NCBI GenBank assembly: GCA_963741615.1
Contig: CAVUIU010000030.1
Coordinates: 372,001-436,000 of the forward strand
Direction of reading: 5' to 3'
Origin: UBA9676 sp963741615
GTDB taxonomy: Bacteria; Actinomycetota; Actinomycetes; Streptosporangiales; Streptosporangiaceae
Length of the DNA stretch: 64,000 bases
Shown: in pieces, positions 23,164 through 31,825 of the stretch
Numbering within the stretch: the stretch's first letter is position 1
Layout: each line of letters opens with the position of its first letter
Translations under genes and position numbers: made by a program
The notes under the pieces: model-generated
The model's database searches: none
What the model saw: the letters and a program-made list of their open reading frames with translations, nothing else
What the model was told of the DNA's origin: nothing

Positions 23164-23886
23164 TCAGTACCCGCTGATCTGCCGCATCGACGCCGACACC
23201 TACCTCGACGAGAACGCCCTGCTCTCGCTGGCCAAGCCGTTCATGGAGGATCCAGCCCGGGTGATCGCGGCCGGCGCCACGATCCGGGTGGCGAACGGCT
23301 GCGTCATCCGGGGCGGGCGGGTCGTCCGCCCGCGTGTTCCCGGTAGCTGGCTCACGACCATCCAGGCGGCCGAGTACCTGCGAGCCTTCCTTCTCGGCCG
23401 GGCTGGCTGGTCCCAGGTCCGCGGCATGCTCTTCATCTCCGGGGCCTTCGGCCTGTTCCGGCGTGACATCTGTTCAATCCCCGGTATCGCGAGGTAGGCC
23501 TCATCATCCTGCCCTTCTACCTGATCTTCGAGCTCCTCAGTGCGCTCGTGGAAGTCCTGGCCATCTTCGTCTTCATCGCCGGGTGGGCGGCGGGAATCAT
23601 CAACCCGGCCGTCGTCCTGCTGTTTGTCGCCGCCGGGCTCGGCTACGCCACGCTGCTGACCATCATCAGTGTCATCACCGAGGAAATCACCTATCACCGG
23701 TACAGCGGCTGGCGCGACTTCGCGCTGCTGATCTACGGGGCCTTCGCTGAGAACATCGGCTTCCGCCAGGTCCACGCGTGGTGGCGGTTGCGGGGGATGT
23801 TCGACGCGATCCTGCGCCGCAAGGCGGACTGGCTTGAGGAGCCCTCCGGGGCAACCCCCCAGGAGACCGCTAGGCTCGCCCTCTGA
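23164..23886 (+). pseudogene. Family 2 glycosyltransferase remnant with 5' and internal deletions
   Basis: Two pieces of one membrane glycosyltransferase are visible. The first, 23164 to about 23470, reads QYPLICRIDADTYLDENALL (the DxD region) and continues through AAGATIRVANGC to RGMLFISGAFGLFRRD. The sequence then changes frame, and from about 23476 reads NPRYREVGLIILPFYLIFELL followed by two or three transmembrane helices to the stop at 23886. The stretch expected between them (the catalytic ED and the QxxRW motif, some 60 residues) is missing, as is the whole N terminus. It is the PgaC/BcsA-like type that builds surface polysaccharide. The downstream piece has an in-frame GTG at 23548, but translation of a bare TM tail is unlikely to be useful. 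Confidence 0.75.
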
Positions 23887-23924
23887 CAGCCTCGACGAGG
23901 CTGGCTGACCGAGGAGCGAGCGTT

Positions 23925-24380
23925 ATGAACGCAGACCGGCCCGATGATGGCGCGATGATGGAGGTGGCGCTGCGTGAGGCGCGGTCCAGCCTGGACGCCG
24001 GGGGAGTCCCGGTGGGCGCCGCACTGGCCGACGGTGGGCGCCTGGTGGCCTCCGGGCACAACGAGCGGGTGCAGCTGGGCGATCCCATCGCCCACGGCGA
24101 GATCGCCTGCCTGCGCAATGCCGGAAGGCAGGCTTCCTACCGGGGCACGACCATGTACACCACGCTTTCCCCATGCCAGATGTGCACGGGTGCGATCCTC
24201 CTTTTCCAGATACCACGGGTGGTGGTCGGCGAGGCCACCACATTCGCCGGCGACCTCGGATATCTGGCCAGCCAGGGAGTAGACGTGGTGTTGCTCGACG
24301 ATGAGCGCTGCAAGGCCGTTTTGCGGGAATTCCAGGAACGTTACCCGGCGGTCTGGAGCGAGGATATCGGCGGGCGCTAA
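23925..24380 (+). CDS. Cytosine deaminase-like nucleoside/nucleobase deaminase (yeast Fcy1-like)
   Basis: The 151-residue protein has the CDA fold zinc site: HGE in DPIAHGEIACLRNAGRQ near residue 57 and PCQMC in YTTLSPCQMCTGAILLF near residue 82. The surrounding words GVPVGAAL, GHNERVQLGDPIAHGE and DDERCKAVLREF, and the closing WSEDIGG, match the fungal cytosine deaminase type better than TadA or guanine deaminase. It should convert cytosine to uracil (salvage). ATG 23925 is preceded by GAGGAGCGAG. Its stop overlaps the convergent dehydratase by four bases. Confidence 0.85.
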   Translation: MNADRPDDGAMMEVALREARSSLDAGGVPVGAALADGGRLVASGHNERVQLGDPIAHGEIACLRNAGRQASYRGTTMYTTLSPCQMCTGAILLFQIPRVVVGEATTFAGDLGYLASQGVDVVLLDDERCKAVLREFQERYPAVWSEDIGGR

Positions 24381-25348
24381 CCGGTTCGCGTGAAGCTGAC
24401 AGCGGCGGTGTTCGCCCCGCTGATCACCACCGCGACCGTCTCGCCCGGTGCCGGTGTGTACCGGCCGGATGTCAGCGCCGCGAGCGCCGCGCAGCCCCCC
24501 GGCTCGGCCACCAGCCGCAGCCGGTCCCACAGCAGGTCCTGGGCGTGGCGGATCGCGTCCTCGCTGACCAGCACCGCCGTTGCCGCGTGCGCCGTGAGGA
24601 CGGAGAAGGTCAGCTCGCCCAGCCGCCGGGCGCCGAGTGAGTCGGCGGCCACACCGCCGACCGGGGCATCCACCGGCCGTCCCGCTCGCAGGGCGCGGGT
24701 CAGGGCCGGCGCCTCTTCAGGTTCGGCTCCCACCACCCGGGCCCGGCCCGCGTAGCCGGCGGCGATCCCCGAGAGCAGGCCGCCACCGCCGACGCCGGCC
24801 AGCACGGTGCCGGCCGCCGGCGCCTGCTGCCCGAGCTCGGTCGCCAGCGTGCCGGCACCGAGGATGGTCTCTGCCTGATCGAAGGCATGGACGGTCAGTG
24901 CGCCGCTGCCCGCCGCCCACTCCTGACTCGCCGCCAGCGCGTCGGCGTAAGTGTCGCCGACGATGACCAGATGGGCGCCGTACCCGCGGATCCGGGTGAT
25001 CTTGGCGGTGGACGAGATCCCGGGGACATAGATTCTGGCCGGAACCCCCCGGGCGCGGGCCGCATAGGCGACCGCGGCGCCATGGTTGCCGCCCGAGGCG
25101 GCGACCACGCCGACCTCGGGGATGTCGCGCAGCAGCAGGTTGGCGAACGCGCCCCGGACTTTGAACGACCCCGTGTGCTGGAGGTGCTCGAGCTTGAGCA
25201 CCAGCGGCCCCGGCGGGAGCCCGAAGTCCGCCCGGTCAACCCGGATCACCGGTGTGCGCCTCAGGTAAGGCCGGATCAGCGGGTCAACGGAAATGATCGC
25301 CTGGCGGTTGACGACGGCTGCGGCATCGGCGGCAGGCAGGCTTGTCAC
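24377..25348 (-). CDS. PLP-dependent threonine/serine dehydratase-like enzyme
   Basis: The 323-residue fold-type II enzyme carries the Schiff-base lysine in HTGSFKVRGAFANLLL near residue 55, the substrate loop ASGGNHGAAVAYAARARG near residue 80, and the glycine-rich phosphate site AGVGGGGLLSGIAAGYAG near residue 175. It lacks the C-terminal ACT regulatory domain of biosynthetic IlvA, so it resembles catabolic threonine or serine/threonine dehydratases. Activity would give 2-oxobutyrate or pyruvate and ammonia; serine racemase activity is an alternative. I choose GTG at 25348 because upstream extension reaches the divergent flavodoxin gene and lacks conservation. No strong ribosome site is seen. 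Confidence 0.85.
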   Translation of the reverse strand: MTSLPAADAAAVVNRQAIISVDPLIRPYLRRTPVIRVDRADFGLPPGPLVLKLEHLQHTGSFKVRGAFANLLLRDIPEVGVVAASGGNHGAAVAYAARARGVPARIYVPGISSTAKITRIRGYGAHLVIVGDTYADALAASQEWAAGSGALTVHAFDQAETILGAGTLATELGQQAPAAGTVLAGVGGGGLLSGIAAGYAGRARVVGAEPEEAPALTRALRAGRPVDAPVGGVAADSLGARRLGELTFSVLTAHAATAVLVSEDAIRHAQDLLWDRLRLVAEPGGCAALAALTSGRYTPAPGETVAVVISGANTAAVSFTRTG

Positions 25349-25530
25349 CTGGCTCAGCCAATCAGGGCGCGGCCGGTCGCGGCAAGCCGCCCGTGGCTCA
25401 TACCCCCCATGACGGGGCGATTGGCGCGGGCGCCGGGACCAAGGGCCCTGCCCCGCTCGCGGGGCCCGGCGCATCCTGTGCGCAGGGGTTTCCTGAATTG
25501 CAGGGCACCTGCGCGCAAAGGTGAAGTGCG

Positions 25531-26109
25531 ATGGACGTCGCCGTCGTTTACGAGAGCATGTTCGGCAACACGCATGAGGTCGCGGAGGCGATCGCCGACG
25601 GCGTCCGTGCGGCCGGCCCCGCCGGGCGGGTGATCGCACTCCGGGTGACCGAAGCAACACCGCGCGAGATCAGCCGGGCCGGCCTCGTCATCGTCGGTGG
25701 CCCGACCCACCTGCGCGGGATGACGACCGAGCGGACCCGCCGCAAGGGAATCGCGGCAGCGCCGCGGCTGGTCTGGGACTGGGAACCCGGCCGCACGGCC
25801 GAGGAGACCCCGCAGGGCCCGGGAGTCCGGGAATGGCTGGCGGGGATGCTGTCGGCCCGGCCCGGGAGCCTGGGCGCGGCCTTCGACACCCGCGACGGCT
25901 ATCAGCTGGCTGGCGGCGCCGCTCACCGGATCGCGCGCTCGCTGCAGTTCCATGGCTACGAGCTGGTGGCGAAGCCGGAAGGTTTCATCGTGTGGGGAAC
26001 AGGTGGGCCGCTGCGGCTGGGCGAACGCAGCCGGGCGCAGGAGTGGGGCACCGAGGTGGCGCGGTCGGCGCAGGCGCGGCTGGCCGACCTGCAGACGCAG
26101 GGCAGATGA
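25531..26109 (+). CDS. Flavodoxin-family protein
   Basis: The 192-residue product begins with the FMN phosphate loop YESMFGNTHEVAEAI, the flavodoxin signature (S/T-x-F/T-G-N-T). A second loop, IVGGPTHLRGMTTERTR, places the isoalloxazine-binding region near residue 60. Length and C-terminal GFIVWGTGGPL suit stand-alone actinobacterial flavodoxins that carry electrons or act as quinone reductases. AAGGTGAAG precedes ATG 25531. It diverges from the dehydratase with a 182-bp gap and is followed 62 bp later by the PH-domain pair. Confidence 0.88.
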   Translation: MDVAVVYESMFGNTHEVAEAIADGVRAAGPAGRVIALRVTEATPREISRAGLVIVGGPTHLRGMTTERTRRKGIAAAPRLVWDWEPGRTAEETPQGPGVREWLAGMLSARPGSLGAAFDTRDGYQLAGGAAHRIARSLQFHGYELVAKPEGFIVWGTGGPLRLGERSRAQEWGTEVARSAQARLADLQTQGR

Positions 26110-26171
26110 CCCTGCTGTGGCGCCGCCGCCGGCTGGGCGTGGGCGCGGGCTGCGGGAGGTAGCGTTCTGCT

Positions 26172-26681
26172 ATGCCCGCCGTGCCGCAGCAAGCTGTGCC
26201 GGAACCGGCTGTGCCGGAACACATGTCCAGGACCCCCTCGCCCCGGTTGTGGCGGATGCGCTGCGCCGAGATCATGGCCGCCGGTGCCGTCGCCGCAGCG
26301 GTGGCGGGTACGGGAGCGGGATTAGCGGCGGGCCCGACCGTCGCGCTGATCGTCGCCGCGGCCGCGGTCGCCTGCGCCGCGCTGGCGCTCTGGTTCGCGC
26401 GCAACCGCTTCCGCTCCTGGGCCTATCAGGAGCGGGATGAGGACCTGATCGTCGAGCGCGGGGTGATGATCCGCCGCCTGTCGGTGGTTCCCTACGGGCG
26501 CATGCAGTTCGTCAACGTGACGGCGGGCCCGGTCGACCGTATCTTCCGGCTCGCCACCGTGAAGCTGCACACCGCAGCGGCGGCCAGCGATGCACGCATC
26601 CCAGGACTGGAACGGGAGGAGGCGGCGCGGCTGCGTGACCGCCTGGCCGCCCTGGGCGAAGCCAAGGCAGCGGGCCTGTGA
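26172..26681 (+). CDS. bPH2 (YdbS-like) membrane protein
   Basis: The 169-residue protein has two adjacent transmembrane helices at about residues 33-52 and 56-74, then a bacterial PH-like domain (DUF304/bPH2). The domain words are WAYQERDEDLIVERGVMIRRLSVVPYGRMQFVNVTAGPVDRIF. The pair with the next gene matches YdbS-YdbT, membrane PH proteins found together in Firmicutes and actinomycetes. The N terminus contains a doubled AVPEP/AVPEH from a 15-bp repeat (26193-26222), and an internal ATG at 26223 is another possible start. The next gene begins 13 bases later. Confidence 0.85.
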   Translation: MPAVPQQAVPEPAVPEHMSRTPSPRLWRMRCAEIMAAGAVAAAVAGTGAGLAAGPTVALIVAAAAVACAALALWFARNRFRSWAYQERDEDLIVERGVMIRRLSVVPYGRMQFVNVTAGPVDRIFRLATVKLHTAAAASDARIPGLEREEAARLRDRLAALGEAKAAGL

Positions 26682-26694
26682 GCGAAGGGGACTT

Positions 26695-28083
26695 GTGACC
26701 GACGGACGGGCTGGCAACGACGGGCCGGCCGGGGACTGGCATCGGCTGCATCCGATGTCGCCGGTGGTCCGGTCCGGCCGTGGCCTGCTGGCCGTGGCGG
26801 CCGCCATCGCCATCTCCCGTTCCGCGACGGCGGGCTCAGCGTGGTGGTTCGACCTGGCCCTTCTCGTCGCCGCCACCGTGGCCGCGGTGGTCAGCTGGCT
26901 CGTCACCCGCTGGCGGGTGGATGGGATGACGCTGCGCATCGAGTCGGGCCTGCTCCGCCGGGACTCCCGGCAGCTGCCCATCGCCCGTATCCAGGCCGTC
27001 AACGTGGTCCGCCCGTTCCTTGCCCGGGCGCTTGGCCTCGCCGAACTGCGGGTCAGGCTGGCCGGCTCGAGCCATGCCGACGGCCGCCTCGCCTACCTCA
27101 TCGAGCAGGATGCCCTGGCTCTGAGAGCACACCTGCTCGCTGCCCACCACGGGATGGATCCCGCGACTCCGGAACCCGCCGAGCACATCGCGCTGGTGGT
27201 GCCGACCGGGCGGCTGATCGCATCGGTCCTGATGTCCACCTCCGGCAGTGTCGGCGTGGTGATGCTCGCGGGGGGCGTGCTGGCGCTCGTGTCGCCGGCC
27301 GGCTTCGCCGCCCTGGCGGTCGCCCTGCTGTGGGCGCTGATAGCCGGTGTCTCGCTGGTATGGCGGCGGGTGTCGGCCCAATACGGCTTCACCGTGGCCC
27401 AGTCCTCCGACGGCATCCGGGTCCGGCGTGGCCTGCTCGGGACGGTCGCCGAGACCATTCCCGTGCCACGGGTGCAGGCGGTGCAGATGATCGAGCCGCT
27501 GCTGTGGCGGCCGTTCGGCTGGTGCCGGCTGGAGGTGGACGTGGCGGGCTCACCGGGCCGGGACAGCGCCGACGGGACCGCCCGGATGCGCAAGACCCTG
27601 CTCCCGGTCGGCCACCGCGACGAGGCCGGATTCCTCCTTGCCGCGGTCGTCGGACGCCCGGCACCCGGCCTGACCCGCCCGCCGCTCCAGGCCCGGTGGA
27701 AGGCGCCGCTGAGCTACCACTTCCTGGCCGCCGGCCATGACGCCGGCCTCGCGGTGTCGGTCGTCGGCCGGCTCCGCAAGGTCACCACGGTGGTGCCGCT
27801 GGAGAAGGCACAGAGCGTGCGGTTCGTGCAGGGGCCGCTGCAGCGCCGTCTCGGGCTGGCCACGGTTCATCTCGACGCCGCCGGCCGGCACGTCCGGGCC
27901 GAGTTCCGGGAACGCCCGCAGGCGCAGGCCAGGCTGCTCGTCGGTGAGCTCGCCGCGCTGAGCCGCGAGGCCAGGCGCCGGGACCGGCAGGCAGGCGGGC
28001 TTCCGCCTGCCGGGGCTCAGGCGGCGGGGGCTCAGGCGGCCAGCGTCGCGTCGCCCGTGAAGGCCGCCCAGAGCGAGGCGTAG
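26695..28083 (+). CDS. Multi-bPH2-domain (YdbT-like) membrane protein
   Basis: Reading from GTG 26695 (AAGGGG upstream) gives 462 residues with several membrane helices and repeated PH-like modules. Each module opens with a similar phrase: LRIESGLLRRDSRQLPIARIQAVNVVRPF near residue 80, IRVRRGLLGTVAETIPVPRVQAVQMIEPL near residue 240, and LRKVTTVVPLEKAQSVRFVQGPLQRRLG near residue 360. This is the YdbT layout, working with the preceding YdbS-like protein; its role in the envelope is not established. The C-terminal GAQAAGAQAA comes from a duplicated 15-bp unit at 28012-28041. The last 52 bases overlap the end of the convergent ABC gene. Confidence 0.85.
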   Translation: MTDGRAGNDGPAGDWHRLHPMSPVVRSGRGLLAVAAAIAISRSATAGSAWWFDLALLVAATVAAVVSWLVTRWRVDGMTLRIESGLLRRDSRQLPIARIQAVNVVRPFLARALGLAELRVRLAGSSHADGRLAYLIEQDALALRAHLLAAHHGMDPATPEPAEHIALVVPTGRLIASVLMSTSGSVGVVMLAGGVLALVSPAGFAALAVALLWALIAGVSLVWRRVSAQYGFTVAQSSDGIRVRRGLLGTVAETIPVPRVQAVQMIEPLLWRPFGWCRLEVDVAGSPGRDSADGTARMRKTLLPVGHRDEAGFLLAAVVGRPAPGLTRPPLQARWKAPLSYHFLAAGHDAGLAVSVVGRLRKVTTVVPLEKAQSVRFVQGPLQRRLGLATVHLDAAGRHVRAEFRERPQAQARLLVGELAALSREARRRDRQAGGLPPAGAQAAGAQAASVASPVKAAQSEA

Positions 28084-31000
28084 CCGCCGCCCGCGGCGAG
28101 CAGCTCGTCGTGGGTCCCGGCCTCGGTGATCCGGCCGCCGTCGATGACCACGATCCGGTCGGCGCCGGCCGCCGTGGTGAGCCGGTGGGCGACCACCAGG
28201 GTGGTGCGCCGGGCCGCGAGGTGCTGGGCGGCCCGCGTGACGGCCGCCTCGGTGGCCAGGTCGAGCGCGGCGGTCGCCTCGTCGAGCAGCAGGATGTCGG
28301 GATCGACAAGGTAGGCGCGGGCGAGGGCGATCAGCTGCCGCTGGCCCGCGGAGAGGTTACGCCCGCGCTCGGCCACCTGATGGTAGAACCCGCCCGGCAG
28401 GCGGGCGATCATGTCCAGCGCGCCGACCGCCCGGGCGGCCGCCTCGACCTCGGCGTCGCTGGCGTCCGGGCGGCCGTAGGCGATCGCGTCCCGGACGGTG
28501 CCGGCGAACAGGTGGGCCTCCTGGGGGACGACTCCCAGCCGGTGGCGGTAGGACGCCAGGTCGTAGTCGCGCACGTCAACGCCGTCCACGAGCACGCTTC
28601 CCGCCGTCGCGTCGTAGAACCTGGCCACCAGCTTGACCAGGGTGGACTTGCCCGCGCCGGTCTCGCCGACCAGGGCCACCGTCTCGCCCGGCGCCACGGT
28701 CAGGTTCACCCCGGCCAGCGCCTCGGGTCCGCCCGCGCCATAGCGGAAGTGCACATCACGCAGTTCGATCCGCGCTCCGCCCTGGCTGGCCGGGGGCGGC
28801 TGGCGGGGATGGCTGGCCTGCGGGGTCGAGGTGGGCGTCCGCAGCAACTCGGAGATGCGGCGGACGGCGACCGCGGCCTGCTGGTAGCCGTCGAACACCT
28901 GCGAGAGCATCTGCACGGGCGAGAAGAGCATGTCGATGTACAGCAGGTAGGCGATGAGCGCGCCCGCGGTCAGTGCGCCGCTGCGCATCTGGCCCGCCGC
29001 CACCAGCAGGACCAGTGCCCCGGCGACGGTGGACAGCGACTGGATGAAGGGGAAGTACAGCGCGATGTAGCGCTGGGCGACCAGCCGGGAGCGCCGGTAG
29101 TCGTCGCTGCGCCCGGCGAAGCGCTGTGCGTTGCGCTCCTCCCGGCGGAAGGCCTGGGACACCCGCAGGCCGGCCACGTTCTCCTGCAGATCGGAGTTGA
29201 CCACGCTCACCTTCTCCCGGGCGTCGGCGTAGGCACGCGACGACCCGCGCTGGAAGAGCACGGTGGCCGCCGCCGCGAACGGGAGGATGGCCAGCACGGT
29301 GAGCCCCAGCGTGAGGTTGATGAACAGCAGCGCGATCAGCACGCCGGTGAACGTGAGCAGCGAGTTGACGAAGCTGATCAGCCCGGTCTGCAGGAACGAG
29401 GACAAGGCCTCGACGTCGGTGGTCATCCGGGTCATGATCCGGCCGGCCATCTCACGTTCGTAGAAGTCCAGCCCGAGCCGCTGCAGGTGGGCGAAGATCT
29501 TGACCCGGAGCGTGTAGAGCAGTCGCTCGCCGTTGCGCCCCACCACCAGGGTCTGGACCGCGGTGATGACCCAGTCCGCCAGCACGATCAGCAGGGCCGC
29601 CGCCGACACGGCCAGGATGACGCGGATGGCCTGGGCCTCGACGCCGTGGTCGATCCCGCCCCGGACCAGGGCGGGCATGGCCAGGTTGGCCAGTGCGTCG
29701 AGAGCGTCGAGCACCAGGCCGACCATGAACGCGATCGCGAACGGCCGCAGCAGCCGCCGCAGCGTGAAATGCGGGTCCGCCGCCCGGGCCTGGCCGGAGT
29801 CGACGCCGGGCGTATCGGTGGCGGGCGGCAGGGCGTCGACCTGGGCGAGCAGCTCAGGTGAGGCAGGAATCCCGGCCAGGAAGCCGCCCGTATCCGGGTC
29901 GGCCGGTGCCGAACGCGCCTGCGCCGGGGCGCCGCTTTCGGGCCACAGGTGGCTCCGGGCCGGCCCGGGCCCGCCGTCGCTGGCGTAGTAGGCGAGTTCC
30001 CCGGCGTCAACGCCCTCCGCGTCCTCGCCCGGCCCGGCGAGCAGGAGCCGGTACAGCGGGCAGCGGTCCATCAGCTCCTCGTGGCTGCCCTCATCGACCA
30101 GGCGCCCCTCGTCCAGCACCGCGATCCGCTGTGCTAGCTGCAGGGTCGAGCGCCGGTGGGCGATGAGCAGCGTGGTGCGGCCGTGCATGACCCGGCGGAG
30201 CGTCTCGTGAATCTCCGCCTCCACCTGCGGGTCGACCGCGGACGTGGCGTCGTCGAGCACCAGGATCGCGGGATCTGTGAGCAGGGCGCGGGCCAGTGCG
30301 ATCCGCTGACGCTGCCCACCGGACAGGGTGAGCCCCTTCTCGCCCACCACCGTGTCATAGCCCTGCGGCAGGGCGGCGATGAACTCGTCGGCTTCGGCCG
30401 CCCGCGCCGCCGCCACGACCTGCTCCCCGGTGGCGTCCGGACGGCCGAACGCGATGTTGGCGCTGATCGTGTCCGAGAACAGGAAGCTGTCCTCCATCAC
30501 CAGCCCGATCGCGGAGCGCAGCGAATCCTGCGAGAGATCACGGACGTCGTAGCCGCTGACCCGCAGCGCGCCGCCGCTGACGTCGTAGAAACGCGGCAGC
30601 AGCAGCGAGATGGTCGACTTTCCCGACCCAGCGGTGCCGACCAGGGCCAGCGTCTCACCCGGCGTCACCCGCAGGGACAGGCCCCGCAGCACCGGCTGCG
30701 ACGGCACGTAGCCAAACCACACGTCGTCCAGCTCCACGTCCGTGGTGCCGGGCGGCAGCGGGAGCGCGCCGGGCCGGTCGGTGACGACCGGCTTGGCGTC
30801 GATCACCTCGAACACCCGGACCACGCTGGCCCGGGCCTGCTGGCCGATGGTGACCAGGCTGGCCAGCGACCGGACCGGCCACACCATCGCGACGAGATAG
30901 GAGGAGAAGGCCAGGAAGGTGCCCAGGCTGATCGTGCCGCGCAGGGCCAGCCAGCCGCCGAGCGCGAGCACCCCCACCTGGCCCAGCGCCGGGACGGCCT

Positions 31001-31772
31001 GCAGTGCCGGGTTGTAGCGGGCGAGCAGCCGCACCGCCCGGACCCGGGAGGCGTACAGCCGGGTGCTGGCCCGCTCGATCCGCTCGACCTCCTGCTCCTC
31101 CTGTCCGAAGCCCTTCACCACCCGCACCCCGGTCACGGCCTCGTCGACCACGGCGGCGATGCCGGCCGCCCGCTGCTGTGCGTCCCAGCTGGCCGGGAAC
31201 AGGGTGCGCCGGGAGGCCACCGCGATGAACCAGAGGGCAGGCCCGACGGCCAGCGCGACCAGGGTCAGCACGGGGGAGAGGAAGGCCATCGCGATCATCG
31301 AGCCGACGAACAGGACCGCGTTGCCCATCAGCATCGGCACCATTGAGAGCAGCGACTGGATCATCGTCAGGTCGGAGATCGACCGGCTGACGATCTGGCC
31401 GGTGTGCAGTTCGTCCTGGCGGGTGCCGTCCAGCCGGGACAGGGCGGAGAACAGCTGTGTACGCAGGTCGTGCTGGACGTCCAGGGAGAGCTGCCCACCG
31501 CGGTAGCGGCGCACGTACAGGCCGGCGAAGTTGGCCGCGGCCGCCACGAGCAGCGCCACCGCGAGCGGCCAGATGGCGGCCTGGGTGGCAGCGGTGAGGT
31601 TGTCGACGATGTCGCGCTGGATCAGCGGGATGGCGATCCCGACCAGGCTCACCACCAGCGATCCGCCCAGCGCGAGCACGACGTTGCGTGGGTAACGCCA
31701 GCAGGCCCGGCTCAGTCTCCGCAGCCAGCCGGAGTGCGCATCAGTGCTCGTCGTCTGTCCCTTCCCGCCCAT
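28032..31772 (-). CDS. Fused double ABC exporter (TMD-NBD-TMD-NBD)
   Basis: At 1246 residues this gene holds two complete half-exporters in one chain. NBD1 has Walker A GTAGSGKST near residue 385, signature LSGGQRQRIALARALL and Walker B ILVLDDATSAVD. NBD2 has GETGAGKST near 1045, signature LSAGQRQLIALARA and ILLLDEATAALD. In NBD1 the catalytic Glu after Walker B is Asp, the classic degenerate site of heterodimeric exporters such as BmrCD or TM287/288. Each half has about six TM helices; a roughly 85-residue acidic/proline linker (near 590-680) joins them. The substrate is probably lipid or drug. It lies downstream of the response-regulator operon on the same strand with a 53-bp gap. Confidence 0.93.
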   Translation of the reverse strand: MGGKGQTTSTDAHSGWLRRLSRACWRYPRNVVLALGGSLVVSLVGIAIPLIQRDIVDNLTAATQAAIWPLAVALLVAAAANFAGLYVRRYRGGQLSLDVQHDLRTQLFSALSRLDGTRQDELHTGQIVSRSISDLTMIQSLLSMVPMLMGNAVLFVGSMIAMAFLSPVLTLVALAVGPALWFIAVASRRTLFPASWDAQQRAAGIAAVVDEAVTGVRVVKGFGQEEQEVERIERASTRLYASRVRAVRLLARYNPALQAVPALGQVGVLALGGWLALRGTISLGTFLAFSSYLVAMVWPVRSLASLVTIGQQARASVVRVFEVIDAKPVVTDRPGALPLPPGTTDVELDDVWFGYVPSQPVLRGLSLRVTPGETLALVGTAGSGKSTISLLLPRFYDVSGGALRVSGYDVRDLSQDSLRSAIGLVMEDSFLFSDTISANIAFGRPDATGEQVVAAARAAEADEFIAALPQGYDTVVGEKGLTLSGGQRQRIALARALLTDPAILVLDDATSAVDPQVEAEIHETLRRVMHGRTTLLIAHRRSTLQLAQRIAVLDEGRLVDEGSHEELMDRCPLYRLLLAGPGEDAEGVDAGELAYYASDGGPGPARSHLWPESGAPAQARSAPADPDTGGFLAGIPASPELLAQVDALPPATDTPGVDSGQARAADPHFTLRRLLRPFAIAFMVGLVLDALDALANLAMPALVRGGIDHGVEAQAIRVILAVSAAALLIVLADWVITAVQTLVVGRNGERLLYTLRVKIFAHLQRLGLDFYEREMAGRIMTRMTTDVEALSSFLQTGLISFVNSLLTFTGVLIALLFINLTLGLTVLAILPFAAAATVLFQRGSSRAYADAREKVSVVNSDLQENVAGLRVSQAFRREERNAQRFAGRSDDYRRSRLVAQRYIALYFPFIQSLSTVAGALVLLVAAGQMRSGALTAGALIAYLLYIDMLFSPVQMLSQVFDGYQQAAVAVRRISELLRTPTSTPQASHPRQPPPASQGGARIELRDVHFRYGAGGPEALAGVNLTVAPGETVALVGETGAGKSTLVKLVARFYDATAGSVLVDGVDVRDYDLASYRHRLGVVPQEAHLFAGTVRDAIAYGRPDASDAEVEAAARAVGALDMIARLPGGFYHQVAERGRNLSAGQRQLIALARAYLVDPDILLLDEATAALDLATEAAVTRAAQHLAARRTTLVVAHRLTTAAGADRIVVIDGGRITEAGTHDELLAAGGGYASLWAAFTGDATLAA

Positions 31773-31825
31773 GGTGGTCTCAAGAGTTGTAGCTCGCGGG
31801 GCGCCCGGATCATTCCGGGGCCGGG

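Noticed and set aside
28110..29861. 583-residue plus-strand frame inside the ABC exporter
   Set aside because: Antisense shadow; the exporter frame holds both Walker A/B sets.
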